DNA of 60,896 nt from the NCBI GenBank assembly GCA_964517265.1, contig CAZFBS010000014.1:1-60896 (forward strand), read 5' to 3'. Under the pieces are notes generated by a model. The model was not told where the DNA came from. It saw only the letters and a list, made by a program, of their open reading frames with translations, and ran no database searches. The translations under genes and the position numbers were made by a program. The DNA comes from REEP01 sp964517265. Its GTDB lineage: Bacteria > Pseudomonadota > Alphaproteobacteria > Rhodospirillales > Defluviicoccaceae. Below, piece after piece: positions 48,827 through 58,465 of this stretch; within the stretch, counting starts at the first letter, position 1; each line of letters begins with the position of its first letter.

Positions 48827-49801
48827 ATGACGGCACCACGCCATTTTTTGGATCTTGACAGGTTCGATCGCGCGACGCTTCAGGGGATGCTTCGGATCGC
48901 GTTCGAATTCAAGCGCGCCGGTCGCCGGCAGCGCGGCGGCGGGTTGCTGGACGGCCAGACCCTGGCGATGATCTTCGAGAAGCCGTCGACACGCACACGG
49001 GTATCCTTCGAAGTAGCGATGCGGCAGATGGGCGGCGACGTGGTTATTCTGACCGACGCGGATTCCCAACTCAATCGCGGGGAATCGATGGCGGATACGG
49101 CGCGGGTGCTCTCGCGCTACGTCGATGCCATCATGATGCGGACAGGTCGACCCGAAAACCTGATTGAACTCGCGGACTTTGCCACCGTTCCGGTGATCAA
49201 CGGCTTGACCGACGAATCCCACCCTTGTCAGTTGATGGCGGACGTGATGACCTACGAGGAGCATCGCGGCAGCATTGCCGGCCGCACCGTCGCGTGGAGT
49301 GGTGACGCAAACAACGTGGCGCGATCGTGGATTCATGCTGCCGTCCGGTTCGGCTTCCGATTGCGACTGGCCTGCCCCAAGCCGCTGCTTCCGGACAACC
49401 GTCTGCTGGAGTGGACCCGCAGCGAAGGTGGCGATGTCGCCTTTATGGCAACACCTGAAGATGCCGTCGAAGGCGCAGACTTGGTGGTGACGGATACTTG
49501 GGTCTCGATGGGCAGCAAGGGCGGGAAAGGGCGCCACAATTTACTCGCACCTTTCCGGGTTGACGAAGCTTTGATGGCGCGGGCCAAGCCTGACGCCTTG
49601 TTCATGCACTGCCTGCCGGCTCATCGCGGCGAGGAGGTGACGGCTGCCGTGATCGATGGACCGCAGTCGGTGGTTTGGGACGAAGCGGAAAACCGGCTGC
49701 ACGCTCAGAAGGGAATCCTCGCGTGGTGTCTCGAGGGAGCGGGCCTGGATGCCGCCGACCCGCCTGCCAAACCCCGGCTGGAACGACCTTCTTCGGCATA
49801 A
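48827..49801 (+). CDS. argF: Ornithine carbamoyltransferase
   Basis: 324 residues. FEKPSTRTRVSFEVAM binds carbamoyl phosphate, DESHPCQLMADVMT and MHCLPAHRGEEV are the further signatures, the latter with the ornithine-binding Cys. It makes citrulline for arginine synthesis. ATG 48827 (GAGAGAATG) is chosen; the longer ORF starts inside argD. Confidence 0.97.
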   Translation: MTAPRHFLDLDRFDRATLQGMLRIAFEFKRAGRRQRGGGLLDGQTLAMIFEKPSTRTRVSFEVAMRQMGGDVVILTDADSQLNRGESMADTARVLSRYVDAIMMRTGRPENLIELADFATVPVINGLTDESHPCQLMADVMTYEEHRGSIAGRTVAWSGDANNVARSWIHAAVRFGFRLRLACPKPLLPDNRLLEWTRSEGGDVAFMATPEDAVEGADLVVTDTWVSMGSKGGKGRHNLLAPFRVDEALMARAKPDALFMHCLPAHRGEEVTAAVIDGPQSVVWDEAENRLHAQKGILAWCLEGAGLDAADPPAKPRLERPSSA

Positions 49802-49884
49802 ATTTCGGAGATCGAATCCTGGGTTAAATGCCAAGGGGCTTATTTGGAGGTTGACGGCGGCACCGTCGAGACGATCTTTCAGTC

Positions 49885-50817
49885 ATGGCTATGCCAGCAT
49901 CCACCTCCACGCCACGTTCAACGCGCTCCTTCACCGATTATGTCCAGCCCTTCCAGATTGAAGCCGCTGGAGTTCGCGGCCGGCTCGTGCGGCTTGGAGC
50001 CTCAGTCGACGCGGTGATGGCCGGGCATGGCTATCCCCCGGCAGTGGCCACGCTTTTGGCCGAGACACTCGCGCTGACGGCGGTGCTGGCCAGCGGGCTG
50101 AAGTACGACGGCGTCTTCACCCTCCAAATCCACGGCAACGGGCCGGTCGGCTTGGCCCTCGCTGATCTGACCAGTGACGGCGCCCTGCGCGGCTACGCGC
50201 GGTTTGACAACACTCTCGTGGAAGCGGTCGATCCCTTACCCGATGCCTTGATCCCGAGGCTGCTCGGCGCCGGACATATGGCGTTTACGGTCGATCAAGG
50301 GCCGGAAACCGAGCGCTATCAAGGGATCACATCGCTGGAGGGCTCGACCCTGACCGACTGTGCCCACACCTATTTCCGGCAGTCCGAGCAATTGGACACG
50401 GCCATTGTCCTCTGTGCCTCGGATATGGCGACGCCTGATTGTCAGCGGCGTGCTGCCGCCTTGATGATCCAGCGGCTGCCGCCGGCTGGCTTGGTCAACA
50501 TGGAAGCGGAGGACGACTGGCGGCGAGCGGTGATCCTGATGAGTAGCGTGTCGGTGGCCGAAATGCTGGACCCGGCGCTGGAGCCAGAACGGCTGTTGTA
50601 CCGTCTGTTCCACGAAGACGGCGTGCGCATCTTTCGTCAGCGCCCCCTGTACCATCAGTGCCGCTGCTCGCGCACACGGGTGGAACGAACACTGAAGGCA
50701 TTTCCCCGTGCGGAAATCGAGGATATGGCCGAAGACGGCATTATTCGCGTCACCTGCGAGTTCTGCAAGGCGGAGTACGTTCTCGATGAACAGGCGCGCG
50801 ACCGGCTTTTCGGCTGA
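49885..50817 (+). CDS. hslO: Redox-activated chaperone Hsp33
   Basis: 310 residues. The C-terminal zinc switch CRC ... CEFC (CXC and CXXC) is intact, so the protein should unfold and become a holdase under oxidative stress. The N-terminal domain has GFTLQ-type chaperone core (DGVFTLQIHGNGPVG). It follows argF, the order known from several alphaproteobacteria. Confidence 0.95.
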   Translation: MAMPASTSTPRSTRSFTDYVQPFQIEAAGVRGRLVRLGASVDAVMAGHGYPPAVATLLAETLALTAVLASGLKYDGVFTLQIHGNGPVGLALADLTSDGALRGYARFDNTLVEAVDPLPDALIPRLLGAGHMAFTVDQGPETERYQGITSLEGSTLTDCAHTYFRQSEQLDTAIVLCASDMATPDCQRRAAALMIQRLPPAGLVNMEAEDDWRRAVILMSSVSVAEMLDPALEPERLLYRLFHEDGVRIFRQRPLYHQCRCSRTRVERTLKAFPRAEIEDMAEDGIIRVTCEFCKAEYVLDEQARDRLFG

Positions 50818-51097
50818 GTCGATCGCAAGGTTCGCCCACGGCCTGGGCAGACTATCGCGACGCGGGTGATGCGGCTGGATGTATCTTGATGCTCCGGCCG
50901 TCCGTCGGCACAATATGGCATGAGCCGTATAATCCTGTTTCTCCAGTCGAGACACCGCGGCCGGCTCCAGACTCGGCGCGGCGTAATGAGATCAACCGCA
51001 TCCGCTTTTCCATGATCGAGATCCTGAGGGCCAAATCCGCTCGGGAGATGGAGAAAGCAATCCGCCAGCACCTCCTCGGCTGGCTGTTGTAAAAGAC

Positions 51098-52213
51098 ATG
51101 CGGAGCATCCGCAGATGTCTGTTGATCCTTCCGCTTTTATTGATGTGGCTGCCGGGCTGCTCGCCGCAGCGCGTGATCGAGGCGGTCGCCGTTCTCCGCG
51201 CGATCGGGGAAATCCCAAATCCGGATTCGCACCCGGAGCAACCGGAGCGACAAGTCATCACCTTCGGCATCGACGGGCGCCAGCACGAAGGCGATCTCTA
51301 CCTCTCGCACGACCCGCCCAAGGCAGCGGTAATCGTGATTCCAGGAGTGGCACCGGCCGGCCGGCAGGACCCGCGGCTGGTTGCTTTTGCCGGGACCCTC
51401 GCACGGGCTCAGTTCGAGGTTCTGGTGCCTGATGTGAAGGGCATGCGCGAAGCGAGGGTTAGTGCCGCTGATGCCCGTATTTTTGCTGACGCAATCGTTT
51501 CCATGGCCGAGCGGGATCCGGAGCGGCCGCTGGGAATGGCGGCGTTATCGTTCGCGGTCGGTCCTGCTGTGTTGGCCCTGTTCGAGCCCGGCGTTGCGCC
51601 GCGGACGGATTTCATTCTCGCCATCGGCGGGTACTACGATCTCGAACAGGCTCTCACCTATTTCACCACCGGTTACTATCGGCCGCATCCGGACGAACCT
51701 TGGCGTCACCGTCCGTTGAACGGGTCGGCAAAGTGGGCCTTTGTTCATGCCAACGCTGGCCGCATCGAAGATCCCCGGGACCAGGAACTTCTCAAGCGCT
51801 TGGCGGAGCGCAAGATCGCTGATCCCGCTGCCGATGTGCGCGGTCTGATCGAGCGGCTGGGGCCGGACGGGAAGAGTGTCTACGCCCTGATGACCAACCA
51901 GAATCCGGAGCGCGTCCCGGAACTGATTGAGATCCTGCCGGATCGGGTGCGGCATGAGATCCATGCCCTTGATCTCAATGGCCGACCGGTCGGCACGCTC
52001 GATGTGGAATTCATCCTGATCCATGGCCGTGACGATCCGGTGATCCCGTTCACTCAGAGCGTAGCGCTGGCGGAGGTCGTCGGATATGACCGGGCGCGCC
52101 TGTACCTGATCGACACTCTCGACCATGTCGATCTCCAGACGCCGGGCCTGTGGGATGGCTTGCGGCTGATTCAGGCGACGTACCGCCTGCTGTCGATCCG
52201 CGATAGCGGATAA
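51098..52213 (+). CDS. Lipoprotein with alpha/beta-hydrolase fold, atypical nucleophile elbow
   Basis: 371 residues. The N-terminus has a lipoprotein-type leader ending LPGC at Cys21. The fold reads as alpha/beta hydrolase: VIVIPGVAP after the first strands, a Ser at 151 in MAALSFAVG, an acidic residue in LIHGRDDPVIPF and a His in DTLDHVDLQT. The usual Gly-x-Ser-x-Gly elbow is replaced by Ala-x-Ser-x-Ala. It may be active with a changed elbow or be a non-catalytic relative. No clear family name. Confidence 0.7.
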   Translation: MRSIRRCLLILPLLLMWLPGCSPQRVIEAVAVLRAIGEIPNPDSHPEQPERQVITFGIDGRQHEGDLYLSHDPPKAAVIVIPGVAPAGRQDPRLVAFAGTLARAQFEVLVPDVKGMREARVSAADARIFADAIVSMAERDPERPLGMAALSFAVGPAVLALFEPGVAPRTDFILAIGGYYDLEQALTYFTTGYYRPHPDEPWRHRPLNGSAKWAFVHANAGRIEDPRDQELLKRLAERKIADPAADVRGLIERLGPDGKSVYALMTNQNPERVPELIEILPDRVRHEIHALDLNGRPVGTLDVEFILIHGRDDPVIPFTQSVALAEVVGYDRARLYLIDTLDHVDLQTPGLWDGLRLIQATYRLLSIRDSG

Positions 52214-52485
52214 CCGGAACAGGTTCAGCAAAGCGCTGCCATTGCCCCGGAACACTCCGGACCGAGCCGTTGCTCGCGCGCCGATGTCGCGACTTCCCGA
52301 AGTGCTCTGTCTCTTCTCTTCATGAGTTGCTGATGCAGCCGTTGCCCAGACCGCGTGGTGCAGGCAAAGGCCTCTCAGCCGCCCCTTCTGCTACCTCAAA
52401 TTGCATTGTTTCGTTTATGACCTTTTTGGGTTGTATTAATGCCTCGGACTGGGCATACTCACGGGCATTCGCCAGGGAGGTTCCA

Positions 52486-52824
52486 ATGCTTCTCACAACT
52501 GCCGACGCGTTCCAGCCGGACACCGTCAGCCCTCATGATCACGTCGCTCTCGCCGGCGTGCACTGGGATATGGACGTGCGATTGCCCAACCTCATTCGCG
52601 GCGCCGCGCGCTCGCGTCACTTGGCGACCCAACACAAGCGGGCCGCCTGGCAGATGATCTGTGCTGCGCGTTCGGCTCGGCAGGCGGGCGATGCCGTGAT
52701 GCAGCGGGATCATCTGGAGGATGCCATCCGCGCACAGCGATTGGCTTCAGAGTGTGACAGGTTTGCTCGTCGGTGCGAGCGGGAGGCGAATGCGATCGCC
52801 GTCGCCTCCGGTTTCCTGCGTTGA
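52486..52824 (+). CDS. Hypothetical protein, helical
   Basis: 112 residues, soluble, with a Thr/His-containing start and a mostly helical, Arg-rich remainder (LEDAIRAQRLASECDRFARR). No family is recognised. ATG 52486 has GGGAGG 5 bp upstream, so this start is well supported; the frame remains open upstream to 52270 without protein-like sequence. Confidence 0.6.
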   Translation: MLLTTADAFQPDTVSPHDHVALAGVHWDMDVRLPNLIRGAARSRHLATQHKRAAWQMICAARSARQAGDAVMQRDHLEDAIRAQRLASECDRFARRCEREANAIAVASGFLR

Positions 52825-53032
52825 ACGGGTCTTTCTGTCGGTATCCGCCGGTCTCCGATTGCCGAGGCCTGTCGATCGGTGCCGTGGTTATTCATCAGGG
52901 GGAGCAGCGGAATCCCGGTTGACGCCGGCTGATCAGGCTTCCGGGTACGGGAAAACCTTGTGCGGGGTCCCTTCATTGGGCATTCTCCGTCGATCCCAAC
53001 AACGTGAACGGCCTGAAAGCGTGATTCCAACG

Positions 53033-54640
53033 ATGAGCGACAACCGCGTCTATCTCTACGACTGCACCCTGCGCGACGGCGCGCAAACCCAAGGTGTCGA
53101 TTTCAGTACCGCCGACAAGGCGGCGATTGCGCGGGAACTGGACTCGCTCGGGATCGATTACATCGAAGGTGGCTGGCCGGGGGCCAATCCCACTGACAAC
53201 GCGTTCTTTGCCGCGCCGCCGCCGCTGCACAATGCCAAGTTGTCTGCCTTCGGCATGACCCGGCGCGCCGGCCGCAGCACGGAGAACGATCCGGGGCTTG
53301 CCGCCGTTCTCGGCGCCGGCGCCGATGCCGCCTGTCTCGTCGGCAAGACCTGGGATTTCCAGGTCGAGGTGGCGCTCGACATCGACAAGAATGAGAACGT
53401 CGCGATGATCGCCGACAGCATCCGTCATGCCCGAAGCAAGGTCGGCGAGGTGCTGTTCGATGCCGAGCATTTCTTCGACGGCTACAAGTCCAACCCCGAC
53501 TACGCCCTCTCGTGCATCAAGGCCGCCGACGAAGCGGGCGCCCGCTGGATCGTTCTGTGCGATACCAATGGCGGCACCCTGCCGCATGAAATCGAGGCGA
53601 TTGTCGGAGAGGTTACGAAACACATCCCCGGCCAGCGGATCGGCATCCACTGCCACGACGATACCGGCAACGGGGTTGCCAACAGTCTCGCCGCTGTGCG
53701 CGCCGGCGCACGTCAGGTGCAAGGCACCTTGAACGGGCTCGGCGAGCGCTGCGGCAATGCCAACCTGATTTCCATCATTCCCTCACTGACGTTGAAAATG
53801 GAGTTCGAAACCGGAATCTCGCCGAGCGAGATGACCCGCTTGACCCATGTCTCGCGGGTATTGGACGAACGCCTCAACCGGGCCCCGAACCGCAGTGCCG
53901 CCTACGTCGGCGAATCCGCTTTTGCCCACAAGGGAGGCCTGCATGTCTCCGCGGTGGAACGCGATCCGCGCTGCTACGAGCACATTGCGCCGGAGCTGGT
54001 GGGCAACCGTCGGCACATCGTCGTCTCCGACCAGGCCGGCCGCTCCAACATCATCGCCCGCTTTCGCGACATCGGCTTCGAGATCGATCCCCACAATCCG
54101 AAGGTGGCCGACCTAGTCGAGCTGGTCAAAGCGCGCGAGTACAACGGTTATGCGTACGACGGTGCCGAAGCCAGCTTCGAGCTGCTCGCCCGACAGGCGC
54201 TGGACTCGGTCCCGGATTATTTCCGCTGCTCCAGCTTCCGGGTCATCGACGAGCGCCGCTGGAATGCGAAGGGCGAGCTGATCACGCTCTCGGAGGCGAC
54301 GGTGAAGCTGTCGGTCGGCGATCGGCATTTCATGACGGTCGAGGAAGGCAACGGACCGGTCAATGCCCTCGATGCGGCAATGCGCAAGGTCTTGATCCCC
54401 GTCTATCCGCAACTGGAGCCGGTCCGGTTGGTCGATTACAAGGTGCGCATTCTGACGCCCGGCGACGGCACCCGCGCCGTCACCCGCGTCATGATCGAGT
54501 CGGCGTCGGACCACGGCGCGCACTGGAACACCGTGGGCGTTTCCACCAACATCATCGATGCCTCCTACATGGCGCTGCACGACAGCATCGTCTACAAGCT
54601 CTTCAGCGAGGGGGCGGTGGCCGCAGCAGCAGCGGCGTAG
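53033..54640 (+). CDS. cimA: Citramalate synthase
   Basis: Condenses pyruvate and acetyl-CoA to (R)-citramalate, the threonine-independent entry to isoleucine. The 535 residues have an HMGL-like barrel (LYDCTLRDGAQTQGVDFS; HCHDDTGNGVANSLAAV) and a C-terminal LeuA-type regulatory domain (about 400-530). Length and the AQTQGV motif fit CimA rather than 2-isopropylmalate synthase. ATG 53033 (MSDNRVYLYDCTL) is the conserved start; the upstream frame is not used. Confidence 0.92.
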   Translation: MSDNRVYLYDCTLRDGAQTQGVDFSTADKAAIARELDSLGIDYIEGGWPGANPTDNAFFAAPPPLHNAKLSAFGMTRRAGRSTENDPGLAAVLGAGADAACLVGKTWDFQVEVALDIDKNENVAMIADSIRHARSKVGEVLFDAEHFFDGYKSNPDYALSCIKAADEAGARWIVLCDTNGGTLPHEIEAIVGEVTKHIPGQRIGIHCHDDTGNGVANSLAAVRAGARQVQGTLNGLGERCGNANLISIIPSLTLKMEFETGISPSEMTRLTHVSRVLDERLNRAPNRSAAYVGESAFAHKGGLHVSAVERDPRCYEHIAPELVGNRRHIVVSDQAGRSNIIARFRDIGFEIDPHNPKVADLVELVKAREYNGYAYDGAEASFELLARQALDSVPDYFRCSSFRVIDERRWNAKGELITLSEATVKLSVGDRHFMTVEEGNGPVNALDAAMRKVLIPVYPQLEPVRLVDYKVRILTPGDGTRAVTRVMIESASDHGAHWNTVGVSTNIIDASYMALHDSIVYKLFSEGAVAAAAAA

Positions 54641-54657
54641 CTCCGAGCGCGGCAGAC

Positions 54658-55425
54658 GTGGCCGGCACCGATCGACGCAGCGCCGGCGCGCCGCCCTTGG
54701 GCCCGGCGATCATTCTGGTCGAGCCGCAACTCGGCGAGAACATCGGCATGGTCGCCCGGGCGATGCTCAATTGCGGCCTCACCGACCTGCGCCTGGTCCG
54801 CCCGCGCGAACCCTGGCCGAACGCCAAGGCACTGGCCGCCGCTTCCGGCGCCGATCCGGTTCTTGCGGCGGCCCGGCTATACGACACCACGGCAGCGGCC
54901 GTCGCCGACCTCGTGCGTGTTTACGCGGCGACCGCCCGCTCTCGCGCGATGACCAAACGCATCGTCACCCCCCGGCAAGCCGCGGATGAGCTGCGCGTGG
55001 CCTCTTGCTCGGGAAACGCCGGTGGCGTTGTGTTCGGCAAGGAAGCCAAAGGCCTGCACAACGACGACGTCGCCCTGGCCGACACGATCCTGACCGTTCC
55101 TCTCAACCCGGGCTTCCAGTCGTTGAACCTGGCGATGGCGGTCCTGTTGATCGGCTACGAATGGTTCCTCTCGGCCGCGGAGGACACGCCTGCCGAGACC
55201 ATGATGCCGAAGGACACCCGAGCGGCCACCAAGGCGGAGATGGAAGGCCTGTTCGAGCACCTCGAGAGAGAGCTGGATGCCTGCGGCTTCCTGCGCGTTC
55301 AGGAAAAACGGCCGATCATGGTGCGCAACCTTCGCAACCTGTTCGGCCGGGCGGAGCTATCCGAACAGGAAGTGCGGACCCTGCGCGGGGTCATTGCCTG
55401 CCTCGTCTCCGCACGTCGATCCTGA
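54658..55425 (+). CDS. trmJ: tRNA (cytidine/uridine-2'-O-)-methyltransferase TrmJ
   Basis: 255 residues of the SPOUT superfamily. IILVEPQLGENIGMVARAML opens the fold, VFGKEAKGLHNDDVALAD and VPLNPGFQSLNLAMAVLL form the knot that binds SAM. It modifies position 32 of certain tRNAs. The start is GTG 54658, 17 bp after cimA. Confidence 0.94.
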   Translation: MAGTDRRSAGAPPLGPAIILVEPQLGENIGMVARAMLNCGLTDLRLVRPREPWPNAKALAAASGADPVLAAARLYDTTAAAVADLVRVYAATARSRAMTKRIVTPRQAADELRVASCSGNAGGVVFGKEAKGLHNDDVALADTILTVPLNPGFQSLNLAMAVLLIGYEWFLSAAEDTPAETMMPKDTRAATKAEMEGLFEHLERELDACGFLRVQEKRPIMVRNLRNLFGRAELSEQEVRTLRGVIACLVSARRS

Positions 55426-55442
55426 AGAGCGGCCACCCCCAA

Positions 55443-56000
55443 TCAGAACCGCTCGGCAAGCCAGATGGCGGCGCGCGAGCCTGCCTTAATCACCGACGTC
55501 AGCGGACGATAGCCGGCGGCGTCGCGCGCGCCCAAACGCACCGCCGTCTCGCCGTGCTCGACCTCCTCCTGGCGATAGCGTTCACAGATCTCGCGGAGTT
55601 CCGCTTCATCGTCACCGAGTTGGGCGACCTGCCGGGCATAATGCTCGTCGATGACCTCCTCGACCGCCTCGGTGCACGCCATCGCCGCCTGCGGACCCAG
55701 CATCGCGGTGGCCACGCCGAGGGCGTAGCCGGCCACATGCCACACCGGCTGCAGCACGGTCGGCCGGACCCGGCGCGCCACCATCAGCCTATCGAACGTC
55801 TTCAGATGCTCGCGTTCACCGGCGGCCATCTCCCGGATCGCGGCGCCGGACGCGGTCCCCTCAAGAACGGCGAGCTGTCCCTCGTAAATGCGCACCGCGC
55901 CGTATTCGCCCGCCTGATCGACGCGGATGATCCGCTCGATCAACTCTTCCCTGGTCAAATCCCCGGGCAACCGCGGGGACCTCGGTGTCCGCTCACTCAC
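55443..56000 (-). CDS. coq7: Demethoxyubiquinone hydroxylase (Coq7/UbiF-type)
   Basis: 185 residues. The di-iron ligands are seen in the ferritin-like repeats: DQAGEYGAVRIYEGQ, MAAGEREHLKTF, VEEVIDEHYARQ and YRQEEVEHGETAV. It carries out the penultimate step of ubiquinone synthesis. Its start overlaps the end of dsbB by 4 bp. Confidence 0.95.
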   Translation of the reverse strand: MSERTPRSPRLPGDLTREELIERIIRVDQAGEYGAVRIYEGQLAVLEGTASGAAIREMAAGEREHLKTFDRLMVARRVRPTVLQPVWHVAGYALGVATAMLGPQAAMACTEAVEEVIDEHYARQVAQLGDDEAELREICERYRQEEVEHGETAVRLGARDAAGYRPLTSVIKAGSRAAIWLAERF

Positions 56001-56485
56001 GCTTGCGCTCCCTCCTTGATCATCCTAGCGCCGATCCATGATCCGATCGCCAGCGACAGCGACAGCAGGACGTTGTAGCCCGCCAACGAAATGCCGAACA
56101 GCCGCCAGTCGACCTCGTCACATGGCTTGACCGCCAATGCCTGCAGCGATGTCTGAAGATCCTCGACCGTGAACCCGGTGGCCGGCCGGCCGCCACAGCC
56201 GCTGATCGCGGCCCACCAATGCTGCTCGACGCCGACGTGATAGAAGGCCAGCCCCGCCCCTGCGAAGAAAATGATCCCGCAAAGGAAAACCAGGATCGCC
56301 CGGGCCTTGGCCGTCACCGGAAGAACCAGGGCCAACGCCGCCACCCCTGCCGCCAGGGCATAGGGAATGCGCTCGTACAGGCACAGAATGCATGGCTCCA
56401 AGCCGAGGCCGTACTGCCCGATCAAGGCCGCGACGATGGCGCCCAGACTGGCAAGAACAATGGCAACAGGTATCGCTCTGCTCAC
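55997..56485 (-). CDS. dsbB: Disulfide bond formation protein DsbB
   Basis: 162 residues with four membrane helices. CILC gives the first CxxC pair (LEPCILCLYERIPYA), the second pair is in ISGCGG and VKPCDEVDWRLFGIS. It reoxidises DsbA using quinone. The GTG at 56485 is the best start because the first helix begins right there; upstream residues in this frame are not typical. A GGGGAGGGG lies about 13 nt upstream. It overlaps coq7, so it may share its transcript. Confidence 0.93.
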   Translation of the reverse strand: MSRAIPVAIVLASLGAIVAALIGQYGLGLEPCILCLYERIPYALAAGVAALALVLPVTAKARAILVFLCGIIFFAGAGLAFYHVGVEQHWWAAISGCGGRPATGFTVEDLQTSLQALAVKPCDEVDWRLFGISLAGYNVLLSLSLAIGSWIGARMIKEGAQA

Positions 56486-56615
56486 AACGCTGGCAAATCC
56501 CCTCCCCCCGCAAGGAAGGATGTTCTGAGGACGAAAAGGCAAACCAAAGATAGCGTCCCCACGATCCCGCTGCCACAGAGTCCTCGCACCGCAGCCGAAG
56601 GCCACACGCACCCGC

Positions 56616-57203
56616 TCAGATCAGGACCCGGGCAACGATGAAGCCGCTCAACAGAAGCACGAAAAACACCGTCGTCACCATCGCCAGATTCTTCTCAAGG
56701 AAGGCCCGGATCGGTGGGCCGAAATACCACAGCAGAACTGCGATGAAAAAGAAGCGGGCACCACGCGACAACACCGAGGCGATCGTGAAGGTGGTCAGGT
56801 CGAGGGCCACCACGCCGCTTGCGATCGTGATCACCTTGTAAGGGAACGGCGTCAGACCGGCGCCGGCAACGATCCAGGCGCCCCATTCCACGTAGTAGTT
56901 GCGGAAGACTTCGAACTTCTCCAGGTAACCATAGAAATCCAACATCGGCTTGCCGATTTCTTCAAACAGGAAGTAGCCGATCCCATAGCCTGCCAGTCCG
57001 CCCGCGACGGACGCTATGGTTGCGACGCCGGCAATCAGCCACGCCCTGTCCCGGGCAGCCAGAATCATCGGTAACAGCAAGACATCCGGCGGGATCGGAA
57101 AAATGGAACTCTCGATGAAGGCGACCGCAGCCAACGTCAGCAAGGCATGGCGATGTCCCGCGAGTTGCAGGGTCCAGTCGTAGGTGCGCTGAAGCACGAG
57201 CAT
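56616..57203 (-). CDS. DedA/SNARE-associated family membrane protein, YqaA-like
   Basis: 195 residues with the family sequence AFIESSIFPIPPDVLLLPMILA and an internal GAGLTPFPYKVITIASG. Membrane helices span most of the length. DedA proteins are membrane proteins linked to lipid flipping. ATG 57203 is used; the extended frame to 57404 has no family sequence. Confidence 0.9.
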   Translation of the reverse strand: MLVLQRTYDWTLQLAGHRHALLTLAAVAFIESSIFPIPPDVLLLPMILAARDRAWLIAGVATIASVAGGLAGYGIGYFLFEEIGKPMLDFYGYLEKFEVFRNYYVEWGAWIVAGAGLTPFPYKVITIASGVVALDLTTFTIASVLSRGARFFFIAVLLWYFGPPIRAFLEKNLAMVTTVFFVLLLSGFIVARVLI

Positions 57204-57844
57204 GCGCTTTCGGCAATTGATGATGCGAACGGGCCCGGCATAGCAACAACCAAAGCTTGTGGCAACGGTTTCATGCGAGGGCTCCGAGCATCTCCGACGG
57301 CGGCGCCCCAGATCCCACGGAGATTCGAGAGGCTTGACTTGGATAACGCGTGCCCTCATAATGATGACGTTGTAATCAGAAAGTGGAGGGTGTACCGCGA
57401 ACACAAATCCACCGGATCAACAGAAGTTGTCGGCCACTTGGCACCGACATTTTATTACAAAGCCCAAGATTGATCTCGACGTTGTCGAGCGCGGAGCTTC
57501 AATGGCATCCGCATCATGAACCCTCGCCAGCCCTAGCGGCTTGAGCGAGGGTTCTTCGTTTGCGAAATCGAAGGAGTCCCTTATAACCGTGTCCATCGTC
57601 ACCTCATTGGCCCGTCGGCGATCCATCACACCGATGGAAAAGGGAACGGGGAAGACGATGGTCGCCACAGGCGCGTGAGCGCCTTATCGATGAGAAGCTT
57701 GCCAATCCGCCAAGAGTTCCCGCCCCGTCTGTGAGCCACGTCAAGAGAAAGCGCGTTTGTCCCAGGAGCAGCGGGACACCGCGGGGGATGATCCGGTGCG
57801 CCAATGATCCCGCCAATGATCGAGTGTGATGAAGGAACCTGTCG
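57204..57844. other. 640-bp gene-free region
   Basis: No convincing gene. It has an unusual hairpin at 57518-57554 (listed separately) and a short direct repeat (CCAATGATC) near 57801-57822. The promoters of the DedA-like gene (left) and of the phosphatase (right) must lie here. Confidence 0.5.
57518..57554. terminator. Nested hairpin in the gene-free region
   Basis: A perfect 10-bp outer stem (GAACCCTCGC/GCGAGGGTTC) encloses a second stem (AGCC/GGCT). The surrounding sequence is not T-rich. It could be a terminator, a structured RNA, or the left-over of an integration site. Confidence 0.35.
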
Positions 57845-58336
57845 ATGACTGCCGTCCTGTTCGTCTGTCTTGGCAACATCTGCCGGTCCGCCGCCGCGGA
57901 AGGAGTCTTCCGCGCATTGACGGCGACAGAGGGACTGGCCGAGCGGTTGGTGATCGATAGCGCCGCGACCCATGACTATCAGATCGGCCGCCCGCCGGAT
58001 CCTCGCGCGCAGGCGATCGCCCGCACGCGCGGCATCGACATCTCCGGTCAGCGCGCACGCCAGGTTGAAGACGATGATTTCCGACGCTTCGATTATCTGC
58101 TGGCAATGGACCAAACCAACCTCGCCGACCTTCAGCGGATTTGCCCGCCGAAGGCGCAGGATCGCCTGCATCGGTTCCTCGACTTCGCGCCGGACCTCGG
58201 CGTGCGGGACGTCCCCGATCCGTACTACGGAGATGCCCATGGCTTTGTCGTCATGATGGACCTGATCGAAGCCGGCGCCAGGCGGCTGCTGATGCACATT
58301 CGCCAACACGACCTGTCCCCTGACGCCGTGCGCTGA
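57845..58336 (+). CDS. Low-molecular-weight protein-tyrosine phosphatase
   Basis: 163 residues with the P-loop VCLGNICRSAAAEGV (Cys nucleophile) near the start and the general acid loop DPYYGDAHGF. Members act on protein phosphotyrosine, in bacteria often in polysaccharide synthesis control. GAAGGAAC lies upstream of the ATG. Confidence 0.93.
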   Translation: MTAVLFVCLGNICRSAAAEGVFRALTATEGLAERLVIDSAATHDYQIGRPPDPRAQAIARTRGIDISGQRARQVEDDDFRRFDYLLAMDQTNLADLQRICPPKAQDRLHRFLDFAPDLGVRDVPDPYYGDAHGFVVMMDLIEAGARRLLMHIRQHDLSPDAVR

Positions 58337-58396
58337 CGAGCCGCACCACCCACCTGGACCATCAAACCCGCACCGACCCTCTGCATCACCCCTCCG

Positions 58397-58450
58397 TACC
58401 TTGGGGGGGGCACCTTGGGGGGGGCACCTTGGGGGGGCACCTTGGGGGGG
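58397..58450. repeat. Tandem repeat of 13-14 bp units with long G runs
   Basis: Four consecutive units with the form CACCTT followed by seven or eight G (G runs at 58403-58410, 58417-58424, 58431-58437, 58444-58450). They lie just 5' of the HAD gene (58466). Four G-runs in a row could form a G-quadruplex, and such runs are prone to slippage. Confidence 0.9.
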
Positions 58451-58465
58451 CCCCTTGGGAGCATC

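Noticed and set aside
51013..51092. Short frame MIEILRAKSAREMEKAIRQ upstream of the lipoprotein hydrolase
   Set aside because: Helical-looking but only 26 residues with no strong ribosome-binding site and no recognised relatives; listed here only as a possibility.
57518..57554. Hairpin considered as a tRNA or tmRNA end
   Set aside because: No cloverleaf, CCA end or T-arm sequence can be drawn around it.
58397..58450. G-run repeat considered as CRISPR or integron site
   Set aside because: Units are 13-14 bp without spacers; simple tandem repeat.
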